Origin: Porticoccaceae bacterium
GTDB lineage: Bacteria > Pseudomonadota > Gammaproteobacteria > Pseudomonadales > Porticoccaceae
DNA: 64,000 nucleotides
Reading direction: 5' to 3'
Assembly: GCA_024959305.1 (NCBI GenBank)
Contig: JANXGQ010000041.1
Location: 1 to 64,000 of the forward strand
The notes beneath the pieces are model-generated. The model searched no databases. It had not been told where the DNA came from and saw only the letters and a program-made list of their open reading frames with translations. The translations under genes and the position numbers were made by a program. Shown here one piece after another: positions 44,827 to 54,379 of this stretch; positions within the stretch are counted from its first letter, which is position 1, and each line of letters begins with the position of its first letter.

Positions 44827-45015
44827 TTAAATGACTTAGTGTGTAATTTAGTCCGCAACTGTAACCCCTAGCACTGTTTCTGTGAACCCATTGCAGAATT
44901 TACCTATAAAATTTAGCCAACTTACCGCCACCGAATGGTCTACTCTGATTAGAGCAACGCAAGCGTGCACGCGCGCAATTGACAGCCTGTACTGAATATT
45001 ATGGGAGATGTAAAA

Positions 45016-46044
45016 ATGTACCAACGGTTGCTAGTAACAGGCGTATCTGGCTATGTCGGCCTACATATGGCTGTCGAGGGTCTGCAAAGAGGCTATATTA
45101 TCCGCGGCACTGTCCGCTCAGATAAAAAGGCAGTTGAATGCAGAAACTATCTAAAAGATCTGGTTTCGAAACAGCAACTGGCTCAGTTTGAGGTTGTCAC
45201 TGCGGACCTTACAAAACCCGACTGCTGGGATACAATCATCAAAGGTTGTGACGCTATTTTCCATGTAGCCTCACCCCTAGCTGCGAGTAATCGCAGAGAT
45301 GAGCACAAACTTGTGACAACAACCCGCGAAGGCGTCAAACATGTTTTTGAAGCTGCAATCCGACAGGGCGTCACAAGAATTGTCTACACCTCATCAGTGG
45401 CTGCGGTTATGTTTGGCCACGATGGCTCCAAGACCCACTATATTGACAGTGATTGGAGCCATGTAGAAGGAAAGCTCAATACAGCCTACATAAGGAGTAA
45501 AACATTCACCGAGCAAGATGCCTGGCGCTATGCTGAAAATCATCCTGAATTAGAACTAACCTCCATACTGCCGGGGTTTATTCTAGGACCGATCATTAAA
45601 AACCATACCAATCTTTCAACGGGTCTAGTAGGCGCCGTAATGAGTGGTGCTTTTCCTTCAGGTGTTATCAATATACATTTTCCAATCGTAGATATTAGAG
45701 ATATTGTATTAGCTCACTTTAATTCAGTGGAGCGCAAGCAATCCATTGGCGAGCGAATAATGCTGGGCTGCAAGTCGATCTGGATGCGGGAAATGGCTGA
45801 GGTTATCCTGGCAGAAAATCCTCAGTTTAAAGACAAAATTAACCCAAAAACAATGCCGAGATGGTTGCTAAAAATCTTCAGCCTATACAATGCATCACTG
45901 CGCCATCTGGCCATGGAGGCGAATGTACAGCGAGAACTGTCCTATCAAAAAGCTCAGGATCTGCTTGAAATCAGCCCTCGAAGCCCAGAGGAGGCGGTGC
46001 TGGCAACGGCAAAAGACCTTATTAGATTGGGCCTGGTCAGCTAG
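45016..46044 (+). CDS. NAD-dependent epimerase/dehydratase, extended SDR (dihydroflavonol reductase-like)
   Basis: 'LLVTGVSGYVGLHMAVEGLQRGYIIRGTVRS', 'IFHVASPL', 'RIVYTSSVAAV'. Confidence 0.85.
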   Translation: MYQRLLVTGVSGYVGLHMAVEGLQRGYIIRGTVRSDKKAVECRNYLKDLVSKQQLAQFEVVTADLTKPDCWDTIIKGCDAIFHVASPLAASNRRDEHKLVTTTREGVKHVFEAAIRQGVTRIVYTSSVAAVMFGHDGSKTHYIDSDWSHVEGKLNTAYIRSKTFTEQDAWRYAENHPELELTSILPGFILGPIIKNHTNLSTGLVGAVMSGAFPSGVINIHFPIVDIRDIVLAHFNSVERKQSIGERIMLGCKSIWMREMAEVILAENPQFKDKINPKTMPRWLLKIFSLYNASLRHLAMEANVQRELSYQKAQDLLEISPRSPEEAVLATAKDLIRLGLVS

Positions 46045-46238
46045 ATATAGCTAAAGAAGAATAATTTGACTGTAACTCAATCGCTATCGCCAGCATTGGC
46101 ACAATTTGCGGATTAATTTCCCATCAAAGCCAAAAAGATTTTGCATCCATAAAAGTAAATGTATAGACTACGCGCCCTTAGAGACGGCTGACTGTTTTGT
46201 CTCGGACAAATTTTTTATTACTACAGGATTATGCATCA

Positions 46239-46454
46239 ATGCCAAGTGTGCGTATTAAAGAGAATGAGCCCTTTGACGTCGCCCTGCGACGCTTTAAACG
46301 CTCATGCGAAAAAGCAGGTATTCTGGCCAAAATTCGCTCCAAAGAGTTCTACGAGAAGCCTACCTGGGAACGCAAGCGTAAAGGCGCTGCCGCAGTTAAG
46401 CGAAACCTTAAAAAGGTATCTCGTGAGTCACGCAAGTTTAAAAGACTCTACTAG
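46239..46454 (+). CDS. rpsU: 30S ribosomal protein S21
   Basis: '[48 protein letters not shown]'. Confidence 0.97.
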   Translation: MPSVRIKENEPFDVALRRFKRSCEKAGILAKIRSKEFYEKPTWERKRKGAAAVKRNLKKVSRESRKFKRLY

Positions 46455-46494
46455 AGTTGAGCTGACCACGGATTTCACCTTTCAGTTTTCCTGC

Positions 46495-46520
46495 AAAGAG
46501 CGCCCTCAGGGCGCTTTTTG
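46495..46520 (+). terminator. Rho-independent terminator downstream of rpsU
   Basis: agagcgccc-tca-gggcgctttttgtg. Confidence 0.8.
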
Positions 46521-46573
46521 TGTTTCTGGAATTCACTGTTCGAAAGACCCATTTACCTAGATGGAGGTATATC

Positions 46574-47020
46574 ATGAGCCTTAAATCACAGATCAATAGT
46601 GCAATGAAAGATGCCATGAGAGCAAGAGACAAGGCAAAATTGGGCGCTATCCGCTTGATCCAAGCAGACGTAAAACGCGTTGAAGTGGATGAACGCATTG
46701 AGATCACCGACCAGCGATTACTAGCTATTATGGATAAAATGGTTAAACAGCGTCGCGACTCTATCAGCCAATATGAGAGTGCTGGCCGTCAGGAGTTGGC
46801 GGATATTGAAATTGCAGAAATTGCAGTCATTCAAGAGTTTCTCCCGACAGCGCTCAGTGAAACAGAGATCAATGAGCTGATCCAATCTGCTATAGCTGCT
46901 ACTGGTGCAGAATCAATGCGCGATATGGGTAAGGTTATGGGAATACTCAAGCCGCAAATTCAGGGCCGTGCCGACGCAGGCGTGGTAAGCGCATCTGTGA
47001 AAAGCGCACTGGCGGGATAA
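46574..47020 (+). CDS. yqeY: GatB/YqeY domain protein
   Basis: 'MSLKSQINSAMKDAMRARDKAKLGAIRLIQADVKRVEVDERIE', 'MGKVMGILKPQIQGRADAGVVSASVKSAL'. Confidence 0.95.
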   Translation: MSLKSQINSAMKDAMRARDKAKLGAIRLIQADVKRVEVDERIEITDQRLLAIMDKMVKQRRDSISQYESAGRQELADIEIAEIAVIQEFLPTALSETEINELIQSAIAATGAESMRDMGKVMGILKPQIQGRADAGVVSASVKSALAG

Positions 47021-47087
47021 TCTCCGTTTATTTCTATCTGTAACCAGTTACACTATAAGCCATGGAAAACCACTGACCTTTTCAAAA

Positions 47088-49022
47088 ATGGCTGGACTGA
47101 TACCGCAAACATTTATAGATGATCTACTGGACCGCGTCGATATTGTCGATGTGGTTAGCGGCCGTGTACAACTCAAGAAAACCGGCAAAAGCCACAAGGC
47201 CTGCTGCCCCTTCCATGAAGAAAAAACCCCTTCGTTCACAGTGGCCCAGGACAAACAATTTTACTACTGTTTTGGCTGTGGTGCCGGCGGCAACGCACTC
47301 AGCTTTGTTATGGAATTCGATCGTCTGGACTTTCTACCGGCGGTGGAATTGCTGGCCAAAAACGCCGGCCTCGAGATACCCAGAGAAGCTGTCGCAAATC
47401 CAACCGTCAAAAAGCATAAAAATAATCTATACTCTATTGTAGAGGACGCAGATCGGTTTTACCGTCAAAAATTACGGGCCCCGGAGGCCGTATCAGCCGT
47501 GAACTATCTTAAATCGCGAGGCTTGACTGGCAACATAGCCGCCAAGTTTGGAGTTGGCTACGCGCCAGAGGGCTGGGACAATCTTATAAAGGCTATTGGA
47601 ACTGACGAACAGAAGATCAATCTGCTCGCCGAGTCTGGGATGTTGGTTGTCAAACCAGAGGAGAAAAAGCAGTACGATCGATTTCGACAGCGCATTATTT
47701 TCCCGATTAGAGATCAGCGCGGCCGCACTCTGGGCTTTGGCGGTCGCGTCTTAGACAGCAGCACCCCCAAGTATCTAAATTCCCCAGAAACACCCATATT
47801 TCATAAAGGCAGGGAGCTTTACGGCCTCTACGAAGCGCGTCAGGCATTGAAAGAAATCCCCTACCTATTAATGGTTGAGGGCTATATGGATGTGATTGCT
47901 CTGGCGCAGTTTGGCATCCACAATGCAGTGGCCACTCTGGGAACCGCGCTGACCGAAAATCATCTGCAAAAATTGTTTAGATACAGCAGTGAAATCGTTT
48001 TCTGTTTTGATGGTGATACGGCGGGACGTCGAGCCGCGGCGCGCGCGCTGGAGATTACACTGCCAGAAATGCGCGACGGGGTCTCTGCGAAGTTTTTGTT
48101 TTTACCCGATGGTGAAGATCCAGATACTATGGTTAGAAATCTGGGCGCAGAGGAATTTCAGTCGCAGATTAAAAACGCCACGCCACTGTCCAAATTTTTG
48201 TTTGAGCAGCTGGGGGATGGTTTAGACCTCTCCACCGGCGAGGGCAAAGCAAAGCTCAGCAAAATCAGCGCCCCACAGATTAACCGTATACCCCAGGGAG
48301 TATTTAGACAGCTCATGCTAGAGGAGCTATCCCGTCAAACCGGCATCGCAGTTGCAGACTTAAAAACCTATGTTGAAAGCCATGCGCTACCTCAGAAACG
48401 CAATACTCTGTCAACTGATAGCGCTGTGCCAAGCGCGCAAAATCAGCCTCCCTATGATTCGGAGCCAGAGGCCTCCTACTCCAGTCTGGACTACAATCCT
48501 CTCCCTCAAGCAGCGGAGACCAGAATCTCAAAAATACGTCTTACTCCGATCAATCATCTCACTGCCTTGCTCATAAATCATCCAGAACTGGCCGACCATG
48601 TAGACAGTACAGAACTACTTGAATCTGCACCTGACGCTGACACCTCTCTGTTTTTACGCCTATTGCAAGTGATTCGAGATAATCGGAACTATAAGCCCTC
48701 GCATATTTTTGCCTATTGGCTTGGAGCCCATGGCAATCAACAGGAAACCAAGCGCCTGCAAGAACTTGCGGCCAGTGAGCTATATCACCCGCCGTCCGGC
48801 ACAGGGAGAGATGACAATCAGGAATTTTGTGATGCTTTTGCCCATGTGACTCAGAAAGCTTTTTATGCTCTCCCTGCCCCTGAGAAAGCGACTCATTTAT
48901 TGAGCCTGCAAACACTCAATGAGCGAGAAATTAAACAGTTGCATAAACTTCACCTGCAACTACCTGACGACCCTAAATCTGCAGCGTTAAAAAAGCAGAT
49001 AAAACAACGGCTTGTGGTTTGA
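47088..49022 (+). CDS. dnaG: DNA primase
   Basis: Zn finger 'KACCPFHEEKTPSFTVAQDKQFYYCFGCGAGG', toprim 'VEGYMDVIALAQFGI'. Confidence 0.98.
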   Translation: MAGLIPQTFIDDLLDRVDIVDVVSGRVQLKKTGKSHKACCPFHEEKTPSFTVAQDKQFYYCFGCGAGGNALSFVMEFDRLDFLPAVELLAKNAGLEIPREAVANPTVKKHKNNLYSIVEDADRFYRQKLRAPEAVSAVNYLKSRGLTGNIAAKFGVGYAPEGWDNLIKAIGTDEQKINLLAESGMLVVKPEEKKQYDRFRQRIIFPIRDQRGRTLGFGGRVLDSSTPKYLNSPETPIFHKGRELYGLYEARQALKEIPYLLMVEGYMDVIALAQFGIHNAVATLGTALTENHLQKLFRYSSEIVFCFDGDTAGRRAAARALEITLPEMRDGVSAKFLFLPDGEDPDTMVRNLGAEEFQSQIKNATPLSKFLFEQLGDGLDLSTGEGKAKLSKISAPQINRIPQGVFRQLMLEELSRQTGIAVADLKTYVESHALPQKRNTLSTDSAVPSAQNQPPYDSEPEASYSSLDYNPLPQAAETRISKIRLTPINHLTALLINHPELADHVDSTELLESAPDADTSLFLRLLQVIRDNRNYKPSHIFAYWLGAHGNQQETKRLQELAASELYHPPSGTGRDDNQEFCDAFAHVTQKAFYALPAPEKATHLLSLQTLNEREIKQLHKLHLQLPDDPKSAALKKQIKQRLVV

Positions 49023-49048
49023 AAGTAAAAAACAGAAATATCTCACAT

Positions 49049-49083
49049 AAAGCCCAAATTCTCTGCGACAGTGGGCCTTTTAT
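49049..49083 (+). terminator. Possible terminator downstream of dnaG
   Basis: aaagccca...tgggccttttatt, imperfect stem with T-rich tail. Confidence 0.45.
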
Positions 49084-49132
49084 TCGATATAATCACGCGC
49101 TATTTTTTAAGCGCACAAACAGTTAATTAAAT

Positions 49133-50974
49133 ATGAGTGAAAACCTACAAAATAAGCAGTCCGGGATTAAAGATCTTATCGCCAAAGGCCGTGAGCAGGG
49201 ATACCTGACCTACGCCGAAGTCAATGACCATCTTCCCGAGGGCATTGCAGACCCCGAACAGGTCGAAGATATCATTCAGATGATCAATGATATGGGCATC
49301 ACCGTTTTTGAAACGGCACCAGATGCAGAAGCTCTACTGATGATGACTGGAGATAATACCCCAGACGAAGTAGCGGCAGCTGAGGCTGCAGCTGCCCTTG
49401 CCTCAGTAGAATCCGAGCAACATAGAACCACAGATCCGGTGCGTATGTATATGCGCGAGATGGGTTCGGTTGAGCTGCTCACCAGAGAGGGTGAGATTGA
49501 AATTGCCAAGCGTATCGAAGAGGGAACGCGCGAGCTGATGTCGGCAGTTTCCGACTGGCCATCCACCGTTGCAGCGGTAATTACCGAGTGGGACAGGGTA
49601 ATAGCCGAGGAACGAAAACTGACTGATATTATCAGCGGATACCTAAATCCGATGGAGCATGTGCCGTCTGCACTTGCCCAGCAACAGGCAGCAGAAGCCG
49701 AAAAGTTGGCAAATGGCGGTACTGTCGACGACGACGAGGAAGAGGAGGAGGAGCACGAAGGAGGTTTAGACCCGGAGGAAGCACAGAGACGCTTCGAAGA
49801 GATTCGTGCACAGCTAGTGAAAACCGAAAGATGTGTCACTAGATATGGTCGCGACGGAAACGCCTCCAAAAAGAATCTGGAAGAACTCGCAGAATTATTT
49901 AAGTTCCTCAAGCTAATTCCCAAACAATTTGATCCGCTGATCTCTTTGGTCAGAGTAGCTGTTGCAAAGATTCGCGCCGAAGAACGGTCCATTATGAGGC
50001 TCTGCTTGCGCTACGCGAAAATGCCGCGCAAAGAATTTATCAAGAGCTTTCCGGGCAGCGAAACCGATCTGAACTGGGCCCGCAAGCTTATTGATTCCGG
50101 CGCCGATTGGTCTCAAGCTCTTTTAAATCAAGAGCAGGAAATTGTCAGATGTCAGCGCAAATTGGCTCAGGTTGAAGCCAAGAGCGGACTCAGCATTTCC
50201 CAGATAAAAGATATCAATCGCCGTGTAACCATGGGTGAAGCCATGGCGCGCAGAGCCAAGAAAGAGATGGTCGAAGCCAATTTGCGCCTAGTTATCTCAA
50301 TCGCCAAAAAATACACCAACCGCGGATTGCAATTCCTTGATCTTATCCAAGAGGGAAATATTGGCCTTATGAAGGCTGTGGATAAATTTGAATACCGTCG
50401 CGGCTACAAGTTCTCTACCTATGCTACTTGGTGGATTCGACAGGCAATTACCAGATCCATTGCAGATCAGGCACGCACTATCCGAATTCCCGTACATATG
50501 ATTGAGACCATCAACAAGCTAAACCGAGTCTCTCGGCAAATGCTTCAGGAAATGGGTCGCGAGCCCAACCCTGAAGAACTGGCAGAGAGAATGGAAATGC
50601 CAGAGGACAAAATTCGCAAGGTTCTAAAAATTGCCAAAGAACCTATTTCAATGGAGACTCCCATTGGTGAAGACGAAGATGCCAATATTGGTGATCTTAT
50701 TGAAGATACCACCATTGCACTTCCGGTGGACGAGGCAACCAAGTCAAATCTTACCGATTCCACACGCGGCGTTCTGGGAAGTCTGACCGCTCGCGAAGCC
50801 AAGGTATTGAGGATGCGATTTGGTATTGATATGAACACAGATCACACCCTTGAAGAGGTGGGCAAACAGTTTGATGTAACCCGTGAGCGGATTCGTCAGA
50901 TTGAAGCCAAGGCATTGCGCAAACTGCGCCACCCTACCCGCTCGGATCATCTGCGCAGTTTTATTGACGAATAA
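49133..50974 (+). CDS. rpoD: RNA polymerase sigma factor RpoD (sigma-70)
   Basis: '[81 protein letters not shown]'. Confidence 0.99.
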   Translation: MSENLQNKQSGIKDLIAKGREQGYLTYAEVNDHLPEGIADPEQVEDIIQMINDMGITVFETAPDAEALLMMTGDNTPDEVAAAEAAAALASVESEQHRTTDPVRMYMREMGSVELLTREGEIEIAKRIEEGTRELMSAVSDWPSTVAAVITEWDRVIAEERKLTDIISGYLNPMEHVPSALAQQQAAEAEKLANGGTVDDDEEEEEEHEGGLDPEEAQRRFEEIRAQLVKTERCVTRYGRDGNASKKNLEELAELFKFLKLIPKQFDPLISLVRVAVAKIRAEERSIMRLCLRYAKMPRKEFIKSFPGSETDLNWARKLIDSGADWSQALLNQEQEIVRCQRKLAQVEAKSGLSISQIKDINRRVTMGEAMARRAKKEMVEANLRLVISIAKKYTNRGLQFLDLIQEGNIGLMKAVDKFEYRRGYKFSTYATWWIRQAITRSIADQARTIRIPVHMIETINKLNRVSRQMLQEMGREPNPEELAERMEMPEDKIRKVLKIAKEPISMETPIGEDEDANIGDLIEDTTIALPVDEATKSNLTDSTRGVLGSLTAREAKVLRMRFGIDMNTDHTLEEVGKQFDVTRERIRQIEAKALRKLRHPTRSDHLRSFIDE

Positions 50975-51030
50975 GCGCTAATCTCTAGATCGGTTAAAAA
51001 CACGTAAAGGTCTATGGCTGAGCCGGCAAT

Positions 51031-51193
51031 GCAGCGGTCAGTCAAAAAGACAAGTTAAAACAAAAGAACGGTTAAACGCCGGATTTTTGGCTCAGCGCAA
51101 GGCGAACAATGAGACCAGTGAAGGAGCATACATTAAGTATGTGACTGAACGAGCGAAGCAGTTCAACGCAGCGATCAGTCAAAAAGACAAGTT
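51031..51193. repeat. 26-bp direct repeats (one mismatch) flanking an intergenic segment before the tRNA
   Basis: gcagcggtcagtcaaaaagacaagtt (51031-51056) and gcagcgatcagtcaaaaagacaagtt (51168-51193). Confidence 0.85.
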
Positions 51194-51200
51194 TAAAAAG

Positions 51201-51277
51201 GGGCCCATAGCTCAGCTGGTTAGAGCGCTCGACTCATAATCGATCGGTCGTAGGTTCAAGTCCTACTGGGCCCACCA
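51201..51277 (+). tRNA. tRNA with CAU anticodon (Ile2-like by resemblance to ileX; Met not excluded)
   Basis: 77 nt cloverleaf gggcccatagctcagctggttagagcgctcgactCATaatcgatcggtcgtaggttcaagtcctactgggcccacca; encoded CCA. Confidence 0.93.
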
Positions 51278-51285
51278 TTTTCGCC

Positions 51286-51326
51286 TTCAGCTCAATGATA
51301 GGCGTAGGGATATCCCTACTGGGCCT
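51286..51326 (+). pseudogene. Possible degenerate tRNA fossil lacking the anticodon arm
   Basis: ttcagctcaatgataggcgtagggatatccctactgggcct aligns with D-arm (agctca..g.tag) and T-arm/acceptor (cctactgggcc) of the adjacent tRNA. Confidence 0.4.
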
Positions 51327-51391
51327 TAATACCCGAAGGGCACAGCATATTTTGAAGCATGCATTGAATTTTTTCAAAAGATAAGAATTAA

Positions 51392-51466
51392 CTAAAAACG
51401 ATATTTAAGGCCGGCAGATACGTTATCTACACTAACATTTTTGCCCTCAATTCCCACTGCGGCTAA
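51392..51466 (-). pseudogene. Remnant of an outer-membrane beta-barrel protein C-terminus
   Basis: Minus-strand frame '...RLAAVGIEGKNVSVDNVSAGLKYRF*' ends in the classical aromatic OMP signature; a stop lies immediately upstream, so no intact gene. Confidence 0.45.
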
Positions 51467-51608
51467 ACGTTAAATCTTGGTTCGAGTTGACGCACTCGGA
51501 CGACAAATTCGCCGAAAAACACAATCCTTACGCCGCGTATAAATTTTGGACCCGATAACTGCAAGGGCCATATACAAGAATAATATTAGGCACATGCATC
51601 TGACTTTT

Positions 51609-51626
51609 TTGGCAGATTTCTGCCAA
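51609..51626 (+). promoter_or_regulatory. Terminator-like hairpin in the leader of the GH3 gene
   Basis: TTGGCAGA-TT-TCTGCCAA followed by TTTTT, 17 nt before the ATG at 51644. Confidence 0.55.
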
Positions 51627-51643
51627 TTTTTAGGAAAAAAACT

Positions 51644-54334
51644 ATGAATCGTAAGCTCAGCTATATTGGAATAACCGTATTATCATTGGGCATCATTGCC
51701 TGTGGTGGCAGCAACTATACATCGACCCCTGAAAATCCTTCTGCAGCGGTGGACTACAAACCTATAGCCGTAGCCGATAGTGCTCAGGACGATAAAAACA
51801 CTGAAGTCACTATCGATCTCGCCGAGAATGATTCTGGACTAGAGGATAGCCCGGTCGTTTACAGCTTAGATTCAGCGCCAATCCACGGCTCGGTCACCAT
51901 TACTGCCGAGGGCAACGCAACCTACACCGCTGACACAGATTTTGACGGCACTGATACATTCACTTATCAGATCACCGATATAGACGGCGATAGTGCCTCT
52001 GCGACGGTTTCTATTACCATAGCTAGTACAGATATAGCTGATACAGATAATGGCAATGGGGTTTCTTGGCCAGCGATTAGCAGCGCTGTTACCACGGATG
52101 TCGACCTTGAAATGGGAATTATACTGGCAGATATGACTCTGGCAGAGAAAGTGGGGCAAATGGTTCAGGCTGAAATCAGCAGTGTGACTGCTGAGGATCT
52201 GCGCGACTACAATTTGGGCTCTGTATTAAATGGCGGCGGCTCTTGGCCGAACAGTAATAAATCATCCAGCGCAGCCGACTGGCTGGCATTGGCCGATAGC
52301 TTTTATCAAGCCAGTACGGATACCAGCGATGGCGGCGTTGGAGTACCGGCTATCTGGGGAACTGATGCGGTGCATGGCCATAATAATGTGATAGGCGCGA
52401 CCATCTTCCCCCATAATATTGGCCTGGGAGCCACCAATAATCCAAGTCTTATGGGTGCGATTGGTGAGGCTACCGCCCTCGAGGTGGCAGTAACTGGTAT
52501 TGATTGGGTATTTGCGCCAACTCTGGCGGTGGTTCGCAACGATCGCTGGGGCAGAACCTATGAGGGCTACTCCGAGGATCCCGAGATCGTCAATGCCTAC
52601 GCGGGCAAAATTGTCGAGGGTCTACAGGGAACAGCAAGCGCCGGCGATCTATTTGGCGCCAGCCATATTGTGGCTACAGCCAAGCACTTTATCGGCGACG
52701 GCGGCACTGATAACGGCATAGATCAGGGCAATACTTTGGCCACTGAGCAAGAACTTCTGGATATCCATGCCCAAGGCTATTTAAGCGCTTTGGCAGCCGG
52801 TGCGCAGACGGTTATGGCCTCCTACAATAGCTGGCAGGGCTCGAAACTTCACGGCAGCGACTATCTGCTAACTGACGTGCTGCGCAATCAGATGGGATTC
52901 GATGGCTTTGTGATTGGCGATTGGAATGGTCACGCCCAAGTGCCCGGCTGTAGCAATGCGCGATGTGCTCAAGCTATCAATGCCGGGGTGGATATGATGA
53001 TGGTACCCCATGACTGGAAAGATTTTATTAGCAATACCATAGAACAGGTGGAAAATGGCGATATTGCTATGTCCCGTATCGATGAAGCCGTTAGCAGAAT
53101 ACTGCGGGTTAAGGCGCGCGCAGGGCTTTTTACCAAAGGTCTACCCTCGAGCCGCCAATATGCGGGAGAAGCCTCCACAATAGGCTCTGCAACTCACCGA
53201 AATCTTGCCCGTCAGGCGGTTCGCGAATCTCTAGTACTGCTTAAAAACACGGATAATCTACTGCCTCTCGATCGCAACCAGACTGTTCTGGTGGCCGGCA
53301 GTGGCGCCAATAGCATTGGCCAGCAAACGGGTGGTTGGACGCTTACCTGGCAGGGTATGGGCAATTCCAATAGCTATTTTCCCGGAGCAACTTCTATCTT
53401 TGCAGGTATTGAGGAGGCGGTTAACTTATCCGGTGGTACTACTACATTAAGCACCAGCGGCTCGTTTAGCGGCGCAGCTCCAGATGTAGCCATCGTGGTG
53501 TTTGGCGAATCTCCTTACGCTGAAGGAATGGGAGATATTAGCAACTTAGAGTACCAAAGCGGCAGCAAAGCCGACTTGGCTTTACTTAAATCGCTGCGCG
53601 AGCAAAATATCCCAGTGCTGTCGATTTTTCTTTCCGGTCGCCCCCTGTGGGTCAATAAAGAGCTCAATGCCTCTAATGCCTTTGTGGCCGCATGGCTGCC
53701 AGGTACCGAGGGTGCAGGGATTGCAGATGTTATTTTCAAAGCGCCGGATGGAACCCTAAATTATGACTTTACCGGCAAACTTTCCTATTCTTGGCCACGC
53801 AGCATTGATCAGACAGTACTGAACCGCAATGATGCGGTCTACGACCCATTGTTTGCCTATGGCTTTGGCCTAACCTACCAGGATACGGATACGCTGGGTG
53901 ACAATCTGGATGAAAGCGGAGGCACTGATACAGATGCCCCAGCCACTATTTTCTCTGTGCCCGGGCTTATCGAGGCAGAGTCTTATTCAATCATGTTAGG
54001 GGTAAAGACCGAAAGCAGCAGCGATATTGGTGGCGGCACTAATATTGGTTATATAGATGTTGGAGACTGGCTGGAATATCAGATCGACGTGGCAAGCGCC
54101 GGCAGCTACCTAATCGAATACCGCCTTGCCAGCTTATATGGCAGTGCGGGATTTAATACCCTGATCAACGGGGTTCCAGTGAATAGCCAATCGGTTCCCA
54201 CTACTGGCGGATGGCAGACGTGGACAACTGAATCAGCCGCTATTGATTTACAGGCTGGCCCGCAAACCCTGCGTATCGAGGCCACAGGAAGTTCATGGAA
54301 TATGAACTGGATTCGCTTATCGACCGTCGATTGA
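51644..54334 (+). CDS. Glycoside hydrolase family 3 lipoprotein with N-terminal cadherin/VCBS-like domain and C-terminal CBM6-like domain
   Basis: Lipobox 'IIACGGS'; GH3 'GVPAIWGTDAVHGHNNVIGATIFPHNIGLGAT', 'GFVIGDWNGHAQVPGC'; CBM6-like 'IEAESYSIMLGVKTE...NIGYIDVGDWLEYQIDV'. Confidence 0.93.
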   Translation: MNRKLSYIGITVLSLGIIACGGSNYTSTPENPSAAVDYKPIAVADSAQDDKNTEVTIDLAENDSGLEDSPVVYSLDSAPIHGSVTITAEGNATYTADTDFDGTDTFTYQITDIDGDSASATVSITIASTDIADTDNGNGVSWPAISSAVTTDVDLEMGIILADMTLAEKVGQMVQAEISSVTAEDLRDYNLGSVLNGGGSWPNSNKSSSAADWLALADSFYQASTDTSDGGVGVPAIWGTDAVHGHNNVIGATIFPHNIGLGATNNPSLMGAIGEATALEVAVTGIDWVFAPTLAVVRNDRWGRTYEGYSEDPEIVNAYAGKIVEGLQGTASAGDLFGASHIVATAKHFIGDGGTDNGIDQGNTLATEQELLDIHAQGYLSALAAGAQTVMASYNSWQGSKLHGSDYLLTDVLRNQMGFDGFVIGDWNGHAQVPGCSNARCAQAINAGVDMMMVPHDWKDFISNTIEQVENGDIAMSRIDEAVSRILRVKARAGLFTKGLPSSRQYAGEASTIGSATHRNLARQAVRESLVLLKNTDNLLPLDRNQTVLVAGSGANSIGQQTGGWTLTWQGMGNSNSYFPGATSIFAGIEEAVNLSGGTTTLSTSGSFSGAAPDVAIVVFGESPYAEGMGDISNLEYQSGSKADLALLKSLREQNIPVLSIFLSGRPLWVNKELNASNAFVAAWLPGTEGAGIADVIFKAPDGTLNYDFTGKLSYSWPRSIDQTVLNRNDAVYDPLFAYGFGLTYQDTDTLGDNLDESGGTDTDAPATIFSVPGLIEAESYSIMLGVKTESSSDIGGGTNIGYIDVGDWLEYQIDVASAGSYLIEYRLASLYGSAGFNTLINGVPVNSQSVPTTGGWQTWTTESAAIDLQAGPQTLRIEATGSSWNMNWIRLSTVD

Positions 54335-54344
54335 TGGCCAGCAT

Positions 54345-54379
54345 GGCCGCCGCTATTTTAGGGCGGCCTCGGCTTTTTT
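54345..54379 (+). terminator. Putative terminator after the GH3 gene (overlaps the convergent phosphatase 3' end)
   Basis: GGCCGCC-gctattttag-GGCGGCC then tcggctttttt. Confidence 0.5.

Noticed and set aside
49725-49770. Acidic [13 protein letters not shown] run in RpoD
   Set aside because: Acidic low-complexity stretches are ordinary in the non-conserved region of primary sigma factors.
49276-49992. 238-aa ORF antisense to rpoD
   Set aside because: Low-complexity Ser/Ala-rich mirror of RpoD codons; no independent evidence.
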